Below, in pieces: positions 8,618 to 19,200 of a DNA stretch of 64,000 bases; the first letter of the stretch is position 1, and each line of letters starts with the position of its first letter. Below the pieces are notes generated by a model. The model did not search any database and was not told the DNA's origin. It saw only the letters and a list, made by a program, of their open reading frames with translations. The DNA lies in NCBI GenBank assembly GCA_933228675.1, contig OW121741.1, positions 135,707,085 through 135,771,084 of the forward strand. Direction: 5' to 3'. The stretch is from Stomorhina lunata. Taxonomy: Eukaryota; Arthropoda; Insecta; Diptera; Rhiniidae. A program made the position numbers and the translations under genes.

Positions 8618-10188
8618 CGATAACAGAATAGTGATCTTTCAGATGATGGACATTCCATAAATACATGGCCTGGAACTTTGCAGTTCCAACATACAATTTG
8701 TTGTTTTGCTTTGTCCACATGCAAAGCTGCGACCTCCTCAAATTCCTGATTCGGATCATCTTCACTTTCTGATTGTATAAAGATTTCATTAATATGTCTC
8801 GTAGGACGAGGTTGTTGTTGTTGCGGAACGAATCGCTGCTCTCTCCTGACAAAAGTTCTTTCAGCTTCGTTGCATTCGATCCGAAGCTGCTCCACTGAAG
8901 AGATTGCCATCGGATAAACAATTTTTCCAACGCTCTCCTTAATATTGCGTTTTAAAATTCGGATCATATCATATTCTGGAATCTGCTGAATCAGTTTTGA
9001 TCTTAATTTACACATTTCTTGAAAATATGAATCAATGGTCTCATTAATATTTTGCTTTCTCTCCACCAGGTCCCTCATGACTTCGAAATTGGATCTCGTG
9101 GATTGATAACGGCTTATCAAAGCAGCCCGAAGACTAAGCCAATCGGATACACAATGATTCCTAATGAACCACCAGTACCATTCACGCGCTGCTCCGACTA
9201 CTAAAAGGTGAAAGTCCCTCAAAATCTCATCCCATGGAATATTGTAATTAGCCTGTAAACGCTCTAAACGGAACACAAAATCTTCAACTGCCATCGATGT
9301 TGCATTACCATCAAACACGATTCCAAATTTATCCACCCTGATCCAGATTTTGTCTACTGGATTTGAAATACTGTTTGAGTAATTCTCTTTTTGAGATGGA
9401 CAGTTGCGAATGGGGACATTTCTGCCCAAAGGGAATTCATTTTGTCCAAAAACATTACTCAATATATTATTGGGTGCTATTGTTCTAGGCATTGCTGGTG
9501 AGTTGTTGAAATTATGACTATTATTATTTATATTAACATAATTATTTTCAGGTGGATTTGTCCCGTTACCATTTCCTGTTCCTACTGGGTGATTTGTTAA
9601 CGTTGGTCTAAAAGGTATATTTTGTTCGTTCGTATTATTTTGATCTTTATTGCCTTGAATATTTATAGTGCTAAGTTTTGTTAGACCTTGCACTGCCTTT
9701 GCCAAGTCTCCTATACTCTTTTTAATGTCTGCCATTTGATCGGTAACCATTTTTTTTACCTGATCCTCTAAACTTTTCTGCACAACTAACACCTCATCAA
9801 TTACTAAACCTCTTACTTCGGACGGAATGTGTTCTTCGTTGTTGACTTCATTTGAAGAAATCATTTCCGGTCCCATGTAGTTTTGGCTAGTAGATGGGTT
9901 TTGATTTCCGGTCATTATACTTCCGGATAAATCCACGAATTGGTTATCAGAATTCACGTTTTTCTCAGCCATCACTGGACAGTTTTTCAAATATTTCCTT
10001 TGCTTAGGTATAGTGGGCAATGAGGACGTGTTTAACTCTACTTGATAACTTCTTTTTCTAGAATCTTTGTAAGGATTTCTATTGCGATCAAACTCTTTCA
10101 CACGTTCGCTATCTCTATTTTTAAATTGGGACCTAGTTTCTCTATTCATAACAATATTTTTACTAATTACAAAAATAGCTAACTCCAC
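8494..10188 (-). CDS. gag: Gag polyprotein of element B
   Basis: The frame encodes 564 residues. The first 280 are low-complexity, rich in Asn, Ser and Lys, with a possible helical stretch at about 125-170. Residues about 285-450 form a capsid-like domain with VEDFVFRLERLQANYN, a Trp-rich AREWYWWF segment and IDSYFQEM, as in Ty3/Gypsy capsids. A C-x2-C-x4-H-x4-C zinc knuckle occupies Cys500-Cys513. A second C-x2-C motif (522-535) has Thr where His is expected. The frame ends at 8494, 124 nt inside the pol frame. Two starts are possible: Met1 (10188) or Met14 (10149, followed by a basic segment); the sequence does not decide between them. Confidence 0.93.
   Translation of the reverse strand: MELAIFVISKNIVMNRETRSQFKNRDSERVKEFDRNRNPYKDSRKRSYQVELNTSSLPTIPKQRKYLKNCPVMAEKNVNSDNQFVDLSGSIMTGNQNPSTSQNYMGPEMISSNEVNNEEHIPSEVRGLVIDEVLVVQKSLEDQVKKMVTDQMADIKKSIGDLAKAVQGLTKLSTINIQGNKDQNNTNEQNIPFRPTLTNHPVGTGNGNGTNPPENNYVNINNNSHNFNNSPAMPRTIAPNNILSNVFGQNEFPLGRNVPIRNCPSQKENYSNSISNPVDKIWIRVDKFGIVFDGNATSMAVEDFVFRLERLQANYNIPWDEILRDFHLLVVGAAREWYWWFIRNHCVSDWLSLRAALISRYQSTRSNFEVMRDLVERKQNINETIDSYFQEMCKLRSKLIQQIPEYDMIRILKRNIKESVGKIVYPMAISSVEQLRIECNEAERTFVRREQRFVPQQQQPRPTRHINEIFIQSESEDDPNQEFEEVAALHVDKAKQQIVCWNCKVPGHVFMECPSSERSLFCYRCGKPNTITPKCPICQGNVQRGEKVAGESRQIQNPVRQKHH
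8529..8572 (-). promoter_or_regulatory. -1 ribosomal frameshift signal between gag and pol of element B
   Basis: On the minus strand the heptamer G GGA AAC (8572 to 8566) lies in the gag codon phase required for simultaneous slippage. Nine nucleotides later a perfect 7-bp stem forms between GGCGAGA (8556-8550) and TCTCGCC (8535-8529), with a 14-nt loop. The shift from gag to pol is -1. The same heptamer is used by some retroviruses. Confidence 0.85.
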
Positions 10189-10939
10189 AACAGACTTACA
10201 GTGAGAGTGAAACAGTAGGGAAACAAAACAATAAGGTTTTTACTAACATATATGTATAAAAAGAACTATATTAAACAATAATTTCCTAAACAAAACAAAA
10301 ATCTCAAAAATTTTATAAATGTTAACATTAGGGGTTTTAATATGGGTAGTGGCGTGAGCGGTTTTATTTAATAATTTTATTATCATATTGACTCTCTTTA
10401 TGAGCATATCATCTGTGATAAAGTCATACTTATTTTCGGAAACTAACATTGAAGTATCTGGCAAATCTTCCCCATAATTCAGGAAAGCTATTTACGAGTT
10501 CTCAATACATCAGACCTCAAGCTCTTGTCCTGACTGGATATTGGTTATCGTAACTTGCTAAAATTACCAGTACTTTTTATCTAAAATTTTAATACATATG
10601 TATATATATTTTTTTTTAAAGGTTATTTATTGTGCCAATAGGGTATTCGAAATTTGAACCCTAAGATCAATCAAATTCCCTTTTTAAATTATTTACTCTA
10701 TTAAAAATTTTAAATAAAGTTCTTTCCAAAACAAATTTCTATACAACGGGCTTCCGGTTTACCAGAACGGATATGAAATCTGTGTTTGGATTGGCCAAAA
10801 TTGCAAATTTTCAATAGTGTTTGGCTATTTATTTTCATTTAGTGGTCTATTGAAATGTGCTTGGATATTTTACACACTAAGCAAAATAGATTTTTGATCT
10901 GTCCGATGACAGATCGAATGCTTCCTTTGGGCGCCATAT
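10189..10939 (-). other. 5' leader of element B with tRNA-Lys type primer-binding site
   Basis: The leader is 751 bp long. The primer site begins at 10936 on the minus strand as TGGCGCCCAAAGG, three bases from the LTR; its first ten bases match the 3' end of tRNA-Lys as used by gypsy. A 73-codon minus-strand frame at 10243-10464 has no recognisable domain, and I treat it as a possible upstream ORF only. Confidence 0.75.
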
Positions 10940-13375
10940 TGTTACGTGACCTCGAACTTGCTAGAGGGAACGCCGGCTAGCTTTGGCTCTCAGTGGGGGT
11001 CTGCATTCTCCCCTTTCACCTCTAACATAATGGGCGTAACAATTATATTTTTATTTTTCCTTTTTTTTTCACAAACAAACAAATATATTGCACAATAAAA
11101 CATCACAGATGGATGGAAGGTAGGTATTGACCTTCAGCCGCCCTTTCCCGACCATGATCACAATATTCCTATAGTTTCCATGTGATCCCATAACACCGCC
11201 TATCACACCACTCACCTCATTTTTAACCCCTAATTAAATCTTATTAGTAACTCATTGTTATTTTCATTATATCAAATTAAACATGTTTTATTAAATAATA
11301 ATTAAAATCTAAATAATATAAAGGTTGAATAAAATAGTTTAAAAATAAAATTGATTTAAAATCGTAGAAAATTCTCAACAAAAATCTTAATCTAAATACA
11401 ATTGACAAAATAAATCCTAAACATAAACTAATACAACTGCCAATAACAGACAAAAAAAATGTTCAATATATATGATTTCTTAATAAATTTTTGGACTCTA
11501 ACAGGTTCTATATAAGGGGATTTTTTTTTTAGAGGAAATTTCCTTTACTTCCTGTCCTTTGTTTAAGGAGCTCCCTAAAACCTAACAAGAATCACTGACT
11601 ATTTTTCCTTATATGACAAATTGCTATAGGCCAAAAATGTGCTATTTCTTTTATCCAACTAATTGGGATTCTGAAGACTAATTTCTTTTTTTCTTAAAGT
11701 TTATGTTTTGGATTTTCACAAAAGTAACATCTAACAATAAGGACTAATCTAATACAAAATCACTAATTTTCTTAATTCTAATAATAGTATGTAGTATCAA
11801 ATTTAATTTTATGTTGGCTTTGCTTTTTTTTTAAATTCTTTAATTCAATTTCTAATATTCTTTTTTTTTATTATCTCAATACTTTTTTTTTCATTTTTTT
11901 TATATTTTTTTATTTATAGACACTTATCTTGAATACCTGGCATCTTGGCTTAATAGGTTTTGGGCTGTAGTGACTTCTTGGATACTTAGTTCTTTGGACT
12001 TCAGGTCATCGGTCCCAGGTCCGGATGAACGCTACTGTTGACTTTGTTCCCACAAGAATGTATTTCCCACAGTTCTTCACCGAAACCACCAGGATAATAA
12101 TTTTTCTTTTTTTTTTGAAGATGGAAGGTTCTCAACTTTTAGAGAATAGACTTCCTTAATTTATTTTCAAATAAAGATTAATTTTGTTAATATCCAAAAA
12201 AAATATTTCTTTCTTTTGTTTTGTCGGAAGTTTAATTTAACCAACACAGCTCGATTTTATTTCTTTTCTTTTACTTTATTTAATTTGGTTAATTTTACTG
12301 ATGTAGTGTTCTTTTATTTTTTTTTTGTAAATTTAAATTTAATTTTTGTTTCTTTCCGATTTTATTATTTTTGAGACGAAGTCTAAAATGGTTCTTCTTA
12401 GTTCTGTGTCTAAACCTTGAATGCCTTCCTCAGAACTCTCTATTCATCCACGAAGTCCAATAAATTTATTTTTCTTTCCAAGACATATCTTACTCTCTTA
12501 GCTCTTAAACAAAATTAACGCGCCTTTCCAATTAAAAATATGTCTTCTGAGTCCAAAGTCCATTGTCACTATGTTTTACTTTGTTTAGCTCAGATTATTC
12601 ATCCCTTTCTAAATTTTACAAATATATTTAAAATTCCCGCCTTAAAATACTAACATAAAAATTTTCTACAAAATAAATTCATTGATGACCCCACTGTTTC
12701 ATTTCTCACAGTACCATCACTATAGTATTATACTATAAGGTCTGGCAACATCACATCAGAACATATACAAACGCACATGACAGACATGTTTCATTAATAA
12801 AAGAAAAGTAAAAAAGGTAAGTAAAGAAATGCAAATTGTTTTAATATTTTAATTTTTAACTTATTTTTCTTTTTATTTTCAGGTACAAGACGTAGAACAA
12901 CACAAATGACAAACGGAAGTGTAAGGAAAAAACTGGCAAATGTGGGGTAAGTAAATTTGCTTATTTTTTTCTGACCAAAAAATATTTATCTTCTTTTTCA
13001 TTGATAGTGCCGTTTGCTTGGGATGAATGGCCATCCGGCCAAGCACTATAAGGTGATCCGACCGAGGACAGGTGGATCATCCAACGAGCCGGCACTGGAA
13101 TGGAGTGGACCTACTTCGGCTCGGTCCATGAAACTAGCTCCATTCCTACGATAAAGATATGGAATTGGCCGGCCTGGCAAATTTTTAGATAGGTTGCCCG
13201 CCAATTCCTTAAATTTATACCATAAATGTTGCCGGCAGGCAAATTTTAGGTAGGAAGCCCGCACATTTATGGTTTTTTTTTGAATATAAAAATCGTTTCC
13301 CCTAAGGCCCCTCCACGAAAAATTTTTTTCGTTCGGGGTCGAATTTCGGCTAAGTCCGAAAAGGGGTCCGCAACA
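10940..13375 (-). repeat. 5' LTR of element B (2436 bp)
   Basis: This is the second copy of the long repeat seen at 2202-4638, ending AACA directly before the GACA duplication. It carries the same antisense TATA-like box (11509-11516) and the same pair of intron-like segments (12817-12882, 12947-13007). Confidence 0.93.
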
Positions 13376-13379
13376 GACA
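13376..13379 (+). repeat. Target-site duplication of element B (right copy, GACA)
   Basis: This is the direct partner of 2198-2201, and it continues in frame with the element A integrase. Confidence 0.93.
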
Positions 13380-14086
13380 AAAGCGCTAAAACAGTCGCTA
13401 AAGCAATTTTCGAAAATTTTATACTGACCTACGGTCCAATGAAGACATTCATTTCGGACATGGGCACTGAGTATACAAATGAAACATTACAAGAAATTTG
13501 TAAATTTTTAAAAATTGAAAAAATAACGTCCACTGCATACCATCATCAAACATTAGGAACAATAGAAAGAAGCCACAGAACTTTTAATGAATACGTACGT
13601 TCTTACATTAACATCGACAAGACAGATTGGGACGAATGGTTAAAATATTTTACATATTGTTTTAATACAACACCATCAACAGTTCACAATTACTGTCCAT
13701 ACGAACTAGTTTTTTCAAAACTTCCTAACAGGTTTGAACAATTTAATAAAGTCGATAAAATTAATCCCTTATATAATATAGATAATTACGCCAAAGAAGC
13801 AAAATTTAGATTAGAAGTAGCATATAAAAGGGCCCAACAATTATTAGATAGGAGTAAAATTAAACAAAAACAAAATTATGATAGAAATATTTTAGATTGT
13901 AATCTTAAAATAGGAGATTTAGTTTTACTTAAAAATGAAGCAGGTCACAAAGTAGAACCAAACTACAAAGGACCATTTGAAATTAAGAACATAGACATAA
14001 GAAATAACGTAACTATAGTGGATAAGAAAAACAATAAAGAACAAATAGTACATAAGAATAGACTAAAGTTATTTCATAACAAATAA
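13380..14086 (+). pseudogene. C-terminal half of element A integrase
   Basis: The frame carries the rest of the catalytic core: FISDMGTEYTNE with the second Asp, and HHQTLGTIERSHR with the catalytic Glu. It continues through a Gypsy-type linker (NYCPYELVF) to a basic C-terminal domain (KIGDLVLLKNEAGHK, then GPFEIKN) and stops at 14086. It is in frame with the N-terminal half at 1512-2201. Codons read into it from the left belong to the LTR of element B. No internal stop is visible. Confidence 0.9.
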
Positions 14087-14145
14087 TACATAGTATAAAA
14101 TTTAGTTAAGCAATCCGGATTGTTATTCATAAGCAAATATATATA

Positions 14146-14187
<42 letters not shown>

Positions 14188-14375
14188 TAATAATTTAACA
14201 GCTAAGATCATTTAATTTTTTTTATAATTTTTCCTATATTTAATTAAAACATTTTTGCAAAACAAAACTATCATATATAAGACTTTAAATTTAATTTTAA
14301 TTTTCCTTAACCTTAAAATAAAAACATTTTTGTAAAAGAATGTCCATAAAACTATCGTTATATGAACATTCTTGC
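14087..14375. other. 3' untranslated part of element A with a long A-tract
   Basis: After the integrase stop there is no further frame. A run of about 33 A residues at about 14149-14181 follows a TA repeat. No env is present. Confidence 0.7.
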
Positions 14376-14387
14376 GAAAAGTGGAGG
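14376..14387 (+). promoter_or_regulatory. Polypurine tract of element A
   Basis: GAAAAGTGGAGG directly precedes the LTR start TGTAGC. Its position and composition are those of the plus-strand primer. Confidence 0.75.
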
Positions 14388-14827
14388 TGTAGCATAATAT
14401 GATTTCATTCTTTTAAACCACACCAACATGAAAGAATTAATCATTTTAAAGGCTTTCATAAAACAGCCAAAAGAGTGTCAAGTGTCACTTAAAAATTTAT
14501 CAACGTGGCACAATTAAGATTCCCGTGTGGAGTTAATTTGCTTACCTTAAACTGGCCACGCGTATTGAGTTACACCAAAACATTCGCCGCTGTGGGAAAC
14601 AATAAATAATTTTAAGAAAATCAACTTACATTTAAAATTCTTAAAAAACATTCCCACAGTGAAAAAAGTATATAAGCTGAGTTAATTTTAAGAACTAGAT
14701 TAATCTGAATTCTAAAGCAATTGACAGAGCACGCGTTGCTACATTGCTTTTAATAAAGGACTACATTTTTTATAAAAATCAAGATAAATTTTGATTTTTT
14801 ATTTTCATTTAAATTTTTGGGTTTATA
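14388..14827 (+). repeat. 3' LTR of element A (about 440 bp)
   Basis: It begins TGTAGCATAATATG after the polypurine tract. From 14473 it duplicates the window's first 355 bases. The right edge borders the gag of element C at ACGTCATACC, with one or two bases of uncertainty. Confidence 0.88.
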
Positions 14828-15080
14828 ACGTCATACCTGAGACTGTCGGTATTTCTATCTGGATTTGCATACCTGGTGTTGTAGGTGTTGGACAGCGTCC
14901 GTGTTTGCTTTCTAATTCCTCCAGTCTGCTGAGAACATTTTCCTTGTGTTCTCCGGAAACGAATGCTGCCAACTTCTTTCTCATCTCATCTACAGTGCCA
15001 CTTGCTTCCAAAGCGAACTCTTCCAAATATTGCACCAGCTCTTCTTTTCGAAGGGTGTAAATCCATGACGTGCGAACCAT
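14828..15080 (-). pseudogene. gag: N-terminal gag fragment of element C
   Basis: On the minus strand the ATG at 15080 opens a frame of about 84 residues starting MVRTSWIYTLRKEELVQYLE. The stretch around ASGTVDEMRKKLAAF resembles a SAP-like helix-extension-helix motif, which occurs at the N-terminus of some insect retrotransposon Gag proteins. The frame lies 19 nt after the primer-binding site. It is cut where the LTR of element A begins, so the rest of gag should lie left of the window. The last four codons read from the LTR and are not native. Retroelement origin is clear from the context; the family is not identified. Confidence 0.75.
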
Positions 15081-15099
15081 CTTGTTGTTGTGTAATAAA

Positions 15100-15117
15100 G
15101 TCCCTGCTCGGGCGCCA
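15100..15117 (-). promoter_or_regulatory. tRNA-Lys primer-binding site of element C
   Basis: The minus strand reads TGGCGCCCGAGCAGGGAC, differing at one position from the well-known tRNA-Lys3 primer site. It lies one base inside the LTR end (ACA at 15119-15121). Confidence 0.9.
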
Positions 15118-15507
15118 ATGTAAGGAACCTCCGGTTAGTCCGGGTTTGAAGCTGGGGTAGAACTCAGTCGTGTCCAGGCTCCTTTACATAAAATTTAAAA
15201 GAAAACACCTTAACTCTTTTCTTTTATGGACACTTCTCTTTCACTTTATTGTTTCACTTTTATCTTTACTCTTACAAACTAGGTTTTTATTGAGAACTAG
15301 ATTGCTGTCTCTTGTAGGGAACCAGAGTGTTGGCAAGGCGAGAGAACCTAAACTAGTTTCGTTCCGAGTGTTTTCTTCCAGGACACGAACTAGTTACTCC
15401 TAGCTTTTCCTAGCCTACAATTTCCCTCTGTGCTTCCGAGTATTACTTCCAGGAAGTTATCTCCTAATACTTGCTTGTACTGATTGGGAAACCAGTACCC
15501 TATTCTG

Positions 15508-15694
15508 GAATTTGATGTAATCAAATTCGCCTTCTTCTAAGCTTGGTCCTACGCTTGAATTCGATGTAATCGAATCCAATATCCCACTCTTTACTGATTG
15601 TAAACCAGTAACTAACTGTCTAAATTGATGTTATCAATTCAGTTTACCCCCTTCTACTACACTACTCTGAATTGAAATGATGTTATCACTTCAA
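15508..15694. repeat. Four covarying hairpins with core GATGT(A/T)ATC in the C LTR
   Basis: Hairpins lie at 15508-15528 (arms GAATTTGAT/ATCAAATTC), 15557-15577 (one mismatch), 15623-15639 (AATTGAT/ATCAATT) and 15672-15694 (one mismatch in 10). Each has the loop GTA or GTT, and the arms differ between copies yet remain complementary. Two related hairpins with CTGATTG and CAG cores lie near 15477-15498 and 15594-15612. Confidence 0.75.
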
Positions 15695-15778
15695 CTTACC
15701 GATGTCTCTGTCTTGCCACCACGTCTTTCACGTTCCGCTGTAAAATTACAAGAGAGCTAATCGTTAATTTTCCCTGGC

Positions 15779-15786
15779 TTATATAC
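15779..15786 (-). promoter_or_regulatory. TATA-like box of element C
   Basis: The minus strand reads TATATAAG followed by CCAGGG, which would place the start of R near 15750. It is the best TATA in this LTR. Confidence 0.45.
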
Positions 15787-16101
15787 TAATACAATTGGCT
15801 ACAGTTTGTAGTTTTGTAGTTATTACTTCCCGCTAGGTGTGAACCGCTAGCGGTTGTAATAACTTTACAACATTTATTTTATCAACTTATTTCTAATAAA
15901 GCAACACGTTTGATACACATGTTGTTGCAACTCGTTGTATTTTATGTTGGCTGCTACACCTGACCCTCTCGTATCGTCTTGGCTTCCTCTTGATCACTTG
16001 GCTTTTTCTCTCGGCATCACTTGTCTTCCTTCTTTTGGCATCACTTGGCTTTCTCTTGTCCTTGGCATCATTTTGTAGTTGCTGAAAAGAAAAGACACTT
16101 T

Positions 16102-16143
16102 GGCAGATGTAATCTGCCCCCTTGAAATGGATGTAATCCATTT
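16102..16143. repeat. Two further GATGTAATC hairpins in the C LTR
   Basis: They are 16102-16118 (GGCAGAT/ATCTGCC) and 16125-16143 (AAATGGAT/ATCCATTT), both with perfect arms and loop GTA, 6 bp apart. Confidence 0.75.
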
Positions 16144-16237
16144 ACCCACCAGAAAAACTACATATGTCAATTCATATTCCCCTTTTATTGGGTACCACTG
16201 TGTGTCCACAATTTTATAACAAATTTGGGTCCTCACA

Positions 16238-19200
16238 CTATAGAAAAATCTTCCTATCATCAATTTTTCTATAGAAAAATCTTCCTATCATCAATTTTTC
16301 TATAGAAAAATCTTCCTATCATCAATTTTTCTATAGAAAAATCTTCCTATCGTCAATTTTTCTATAGAAAAATTTCCTATCGTCTATTTTTCTATAGAAA
16401 AATTTCCTATCGTCAATTTTTCTATAGAAAAATCTTCCTATCGTCAATTTTTCTACAGAAAAATCTTCCTATCGTCAATTTTTCTACAGAAAAATCTTCC
16501 TATCGTCAATTTTTCTAAAAAAAAATCTTCCTATCGTCAATTTTTCTATAGAAAAATCTTCCTATCATCAATTTTTCTATAGAAAAATCTTCCTATCGTC
16601 AATTTTTCTATAGAAAAATCTTCCTATCGTCAATTTTTCTATAGAAAAATCTTCCTATCGTCAATTTTTCTATAGAAAAATCTTCCTATCGTCAATTTTT
16701 CTATAGAAAAATCTTCCTATCGTCAATTTTTCTATAGAAAAATCTTCCTATCGTCAATTTTTCTATAGAAAAATCTTCCTATCGTCAATTTTTCTATAGA
16801 AAAATCTTCCTATCGTCAATTTTTCTATAGAAAAATCTTCCTATCGTCAATTTTTCTATAGAAAAATCTTCCTATCGTCATTTTTTCTATAGAAAAATCT
16901 TCCTATCGTCAATTTTTCTATAGAAAAATCTTCCTATCGTCAATTTTTCTATAGAAAAATCTTCCTATCGTCAATTTTTCTATAGAAAAATCTTCCTATC
17001 GTCAATTTTTCTATAGAAAAATCTTCCTATCGTCAATTTTTCTATAGAAAAATCTTCCTATCGTCAATTTTTCTATAGAAAAATCTTCCTATCGTCAATT
17101 TTTCTATAGAAAAATCTTCCTATCGTCAATTTTTCTATAGAAAAATCTTCCTATCGTCAATTTTTCTATAGAAAAATCTTCCTATCGTCAATTTTTCTAT
17201 AGAAAAATCTTCCTATCGTCAATTTTTCTATAGAAAAATCTTCCTATCGTCAATTTTTCTATAGAAAAATCTTCCTACCGTCTATTTTTCTATAGAAAAA
17301 TCTTCTCATCGTCAATTTTTCTATAGAAAAATCTTCCTATCGTCAATTTTTCTGTAGAAAAATCTTCCTATCGTCAATTTTTCTACAAAAAAATCTTCCT
17401 ATCGTCAATTTTTCTATAGAAAAATCTTCCTATCGTCAATTTTTCTATAGAAAAATCTTCCTATCGTCAATTTTTCTATAGAAAAATCTTCCTATCGTCA
17501 ATTTTTCTATAGAAAAATCTTCCTATCGTCAATTTTTCTATAGAAAAATCTTCCTATCGTCAATTTTTCTATAGAAAAATCTTCCTATCGTCAATTTTTC
17601 TATAGAAAAATCTTCCTATCGTCAATTTTTCTATAGAAAAATCTTCCTATCGTCAATTTTTCTATAGAAAAATCTTCCTATCGTCAATTTTTCTATAGAA
17701 AAATCTTCCTATCGTCAATTTTTCTATAGAAAAATCTTCCTATCGTCAATTTTTCTATAGAAAAATCTTCCTATCGTCAATTTTTCTATAGAAAAATCTT
17801 CCTATCGTCAATTTTTCTATAGAAAAATCTTCCTATCGTCAATTTTTCTATAGAAAAATCTTCCTATCGTCAATTTTTCTATAGAAAAATCTTCCTATCG
17901 TCAATTTTTCTATAGAAAAATCTTCCTATCGTCAATTTTTCTATAGAAAAATCTTCCTATCGTCAATTTTTCTATAGAAAAATCTTCCTATCGTCAATTT
18001 TTCTATAGAAAAATCTTCCTATCGTCAATTTTTCTATAGAAAAATCTTCCTACCGTCTATTTTTCTATAGAAAAATCTTCCTATCGTCAATTTTTCTATA
18101 GAAAAATCTTCCTATCGTCAATTTTTCTATAGAAAAATCTTCCTATCGTCAATTTTTCTATAGAAAAATCTTCCTATCGTCAATTTTTCTATAGAAAAAT
18201 CTTCCTATCGTCAATTTTTCTATAGAAAAATCTTCCTATCGTCAATTTTTCTATAGAAAAATCTTCCTATCGTCAATTTTTCTATAGAAAAATCTTCCTA
18301 TCGTCAATTTTTCTATAGAAAAATCTTCCTATCGTCAATTTTTCTATAGAAAAATCTTCCTATCGTCAATTTTTCTATAGAAAAATCTTCCTATCGTCAA
18401 TTTTTCTATAGAAAAATCTTCCTATCGTCAATTTTTCTATAGAAAAATCTTCCTACCGTCTATTTTTCTATAGAAAAATCTTCTCATCGTCAATTTTTCT
18501 ATAGAAAAATCTTCCTATCGTCAATTTTTCTGTAGAAAAATCTTCCTATCGTCAATTTTTCTACAAAAAAATCTTCCTATCGTCAATTTTTCTATAGAAA
18601 AATCTTCCTATCGTCAATTTTTCTATAGAAAAATCTTCCTATCGTCAATTTTTCTATAGAAAAATCTTCCTATCGTCAATTTTTCTATAGAAAAATCTTC
18701 CTATCGTCAATTTTTCTATAGAAAAATCTTCCTATCGTCAATTTTTCTATAGAAAAATCTTCCTATCGTCAATTTTTCTATAGAAAAATCTTCCTATCGT
18801 CAATTTTTCTATAGAAAAATCTTCCTATCGTCAATTTTTCTATAGAAAAATCTTCCTATCGTCAATTTTTCTATAGAAAAATCTTCCTATCGTCAATTTT
18901 TCTATAGAAAAATCTTCCTATCGTCAATTTTTCTATAGAAAAATCTTCCTATCGTCAATTTTTCTATAGAAAAATCTTCCTATCGTCAATTTTTCTATAG
19001 AAAAATCTTCCTATCGTCAATTTTTCTATAGAAAAATCTTCCTATCGTCAATTTTTCTATAGAAAAATCTTCCTATCGTCAATTTTTCTATAGAAAAATC
19101 TTCCTATCGTCAATTTTTCTATAGAAAAATCTTCCTATCGTCAATTTTTCTATAGAAAAATCTTCCTATCGTCAATTTTTCTATAGAAAAATCTTCCTAC

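Larger units (their letters stand above)
2202..13375 (-). mobile_element. Element B: Ulysses/Osvaldo-like Ty3/Gypsy retrotransposon with 2.4-kb LTRs
   Basis: This is a full-length 11,174-bp element on the minus strand with the order LTR, leader, gag, pol, LTR. The LTRs run from TGTT to AACA, are about 2436 bp each and nearly identical, and the GACA duplication flanks them. Gag and pol overlap with a -1 frameshift signal. No env frame is present between pol and the 3' LTR. Very long LTRs, a tRNA-Lys type primer site and absence of env are all known for Ulysses of Drosophila virilis and its relative Osvaldo, so I assign it there by analogy. The copy is young but carries an RNase H deletion. Confidence 0.9.
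1..14827 (+). mobile_element. Element A: internally deleted 412/mdg1-like Ty3/Gypsy retrotransposon, split by element B
   Basis: Two copies of one LTR bound this element; the left one is cut by the window edge. Between them lie a primer-site candidate, a small lysine-rich ORF, the end of reverse transcriptase plus RNase H, and an integrase. Element B (2202-13375) divides the integrase. Without B the element is about 3.7 kb, roughly half the usual length of an autonomous relative. Most of gag, the protease and most of reverse transcriptase are absent, and pol has two frameshifts. The integrase resembles the 412/mdg1/blood group by eye, and the LTR start TGTAGC fits that group. The LTRs differ at two of 355 compared positions, so insertion was recent and a trans-mobilised defective copy is likely. 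Confidence 0.85.
15119..16237 (-). repeat. LTR of element C (probably 5' LTR, about 1.12 kb)
   Basis: The primer-site side ends ...CCTTACA on the minus strand. I place the other end at 16237, because the minus strand there begins TGTGAGGACC exactly where the 31-bp satellite stops being interrupted. A shorter LTR ending at 15958 (TGTAGCAGCC) is possible. Features include a TATATAAG at about 15779-15786, a splice-donor-like GGTAAGTTG near 15700, and six hairpins with a shared core. Only one LTR is visible; the other should lie left of the window. Confidence 0.65.

Noticed and set aside
15994..16263. 89- and 82-codon minus-strand frames overlapping the C LTR edge
   Set aside because: They overlap the hairpins and the satellite junction; the Lys/Arg-rich repeats arise from short direct repeats in U3. 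An alternative, that they are the tail of pol with a shorter LTR, is kept open at the LTR entry.
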